From: Candidatus Kaiserbacteria bacterium
Lineage (GTDB): Bacteria > Patescibacteriota > Minisyncoccia > Phycocordibacterales > UBA918
Direction: 5' to 3'
NCBI GenBank assembly: GCA_007117575.1
Contig: SKGH01000060.1
Location: 1-6,101, forward strand
Length of the DNA stretch: 6,101 nucleotides
The stretch's first letter is position 1. Each line of letters begins with the position of its first letter. Positions 5,315-6,101 of the stretch are shown piece by piece. The translations under genes were made by a program, and so were the position numbers. The notes under the pieces were generated by a model, which saw nothing but the letters and a program-made list of their open reading frames with translations, was not told where the DNA came from and ran no database searches.

Positions 5315-5947
5315 ATGAAAAATAAAGACAGACAAAATAACATACATAGCAACCAGACACCTGAACCTGACATAGAACTGGAAAAAGATACACCTGAAAC
5401 AGAAGACGATGTAGAATTGATTGAAACCGAAGTACAAGCCCAAGACGAGATAAAGAAGATCAAACAAAAATTAAAAGACTGCAATCAAGAAAAACAATTA
5501 ATTCAAGACAATCTGCAAAGAGCCAAGGCTGAGTTTCTTAACGCAAAAAAGCGCCTTGAAGCAGAAAAAGAGTTGTCGAATGAACGGATACTGAATCAAT
5601 GCTTAACATCTCTACTGTCTATGTGTGATAGTTTTGAGATGGCGAAAAATGATGATGGAGTCTGGAATTCAGTTGACGATAATTGGCGTAAAGGAATTGA
5701 GGGTATAGAAATGCAGTTAAAAAGTATCTTGGATACATATTCAGTAGAGAAAGTGGGCCTTAATATCGGTGACTTATTTGACCCTAGCAAACACGAGGCG
5801 GTGGGTATCGAAAAAACTGAAGATCTGGATAAGAAAAATACAGTATCAAAAATAATACAAGCTGGTTATATTCGAAAGCGTCATGATGGTTCTAATGATC
5901 TACTTAGGCCGGTGCGGGTTATAGTGGTAGATGTAGATACGGAATAG
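5315..5947 (+). CDS. grpE: GrpE, nucleotide exchange factor of DnaK
   Basis: A 210-residue GrpE. It releases ADP from the cytoplasmic chaperone DnaK so that the folding cycle can continue. The N-terminal part (about 14-41) is acidic and probably disordered. A long heptad-like helix follows (about 41-95, rich in Lys, Glu and Gln), the dimer-forming coiled coil. A short helical bundle (about 96-145) precedes the C-terminal beta domain. That domain carries the family signature: GDLFDPSKHEAVGIEKTED (152-170), then NTVSKIIQAGYIRKRHDG (175-192) and LLRPVRVIVV (196-205). The ATG at 5315 lies just behind a strong promoter, so it has its own transcription unit. No CIRCE-type operator was seen upstream. 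dnaK and dnaJ, often next to grpE, are not in the remaining 154 bases. A 60-base tail after the stop shows no clear terminator. Confidence 0.95.
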   Translation: MKNKDRQNNIHSNQTPEPDIELEKDTPETEDDVELIETEVQAQDEIKKIKQKLKDCNQEKQLIQDNLQRAKAEFLNAKKRLEAEKELSNERILNQCLTSLLSMCDSFEMAKNDDGVWNSVDDNWRKGIEGIEMQLKSILDTYSVEKVGLNIGDLFDPSKHEAVGIEKTEDLDKKNTVSKIIQAGYIRKRHDGSNDLLRPVRVIVVDVDTE

Positions 5948-5975
5948 ATCATTACATAAATTCATTGAACATATA

Positions 5976-5991
5976 CATGACTTACGCGTTT
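5976..5991. repeat. Inverted repeat, arm B (16 bases)
   Basis: CATGACTTACGCGTTT is the exact reverse complement of 131-146. It begins 29 bases after the grpE stop and precedes 55 bases of intervening sequence before the terminal direct repeat. CATG at the outer edge is itself a palindrome and could be a four-base target duplication rather than part of the repeat. Confidence 0.75.
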
Positions 5992-6046
5992 GGCGAATTT
6001 CTTTGTTGCTTTCGTCACTCAAACCGTTCATCGTACCACCAAGTAT

Positions 6047-6101
6047 GCCTCACCCAGCCCCAGTTTCCGTGATCATTTATATTCTTTCGTGACTGACTAA
6101 A
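6047..6101. repeat. Terminal direct repeat, right copy
   Basis: Identical over all 55 bases to positions 1-55, same orientation. The preceding base differs from nothing available, because the left copy begins the window. Joining the copies gives a 6,046-base circle and places the grpE and phosphatidyltransferase stops 296 bases apart, facing each other. Confidence 0.95.

Noticed and set aside
5900..6031. Minus-strand 43-codon frame starting at the ATG at 6029-6031
   Set aside because: It runs antisense through the end of grpE, has no ribosome-binding site and no recognised similarity.
5977..6076. Plus-strand short frame beginning MTYAFGEF, and a similar MTYAFLMK frame on the minus strand from 145
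   Set aside because: The shared MTYAF start simply comes from the inverted repeat arms; both frames are short, differ after five residues and resemble nothing known.

Overview
The window is a piece of a compact, A+T-rich bacterial genome. It carries the end of the universal ribosomal-protein/RNA-polymerase alpha operon. The gene order is infA, rpmJ, rpsM, rpsK, rpsD, rpoA, rplQ, rplM, rpsI, then grpE. The short L13, the S4 without zinc cysteines, the L36 without cysteines and the general wording of the proteins suggest the Patescibacteria (CPR), most likely a Paceibacteria/Parcubacteria-type lineage. That assignment is inference from protein style and gene order; no phylogeny was run.

Layout. 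Positions 1-197 hold the end of a terminal direct repeat, a small inverted-repeat element and a strong hairpin terminator. Positions 198-782 (minus strand) encode a membrane CDP-alcohol phosphatidyltransferase, the only gene here with a clear Shine-Dalgarno sequence. Positions 783-1019 are a divergent, very A+T-rich intergenic region with a near-consensus promoter for infA. Positions 1020-5133 are a tightly packed plus-strand operon of nine genes for translation initiation (IF-1), both ribosomal subunits (L36, S13, S11, S4, L17, L13, S9) and the RNA polymerase alpha subunit. A 181-base gap ending in a second near-consensus promoter precedes grpE (5315-5947), whose predicted transcript starts almost on the ATG. 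Positions 5948-6101 return to the inverted-repeat element and the terminal repeat. Lines not listed as genes are shadow frames.

How the genes work together. The operon couples ribosome assembly with transcription machinery (alpha) and is probably transcribed from the promoter in front of infA. GrpE, the nucleotide-exchange factor for the Hsp70 chaperone DnaK, has its own promoter; dnaK and dnaJ are not in the window. The phosphatidyltransferase belongs to phospholipid head-group synthesis and is transcribed convergently with grpE (if the ends join) and divergently from infA.

The most unusual points concern architecture rather than a new enzyme system. The first and last 55 bases are identical, so the sequence closes into a 6,046-base circle. 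At the closing point sits a roughly 217-base segment bounded by 16-base perfect inverted repeats. No replication gene is present, so a true plasmid is unlikely; an assembly-graph closure around a repeated element is the more economical reading. Other notable points are the absence of Shine-Dalgarno sequences across the plus-strand genes together with near-leaderless promoters, a cysteine-free L36, and a substituted residue in the phosphatidyltransferase motif. I found no CRISPR array, tRNA, rRNA, transposase or defence gene.
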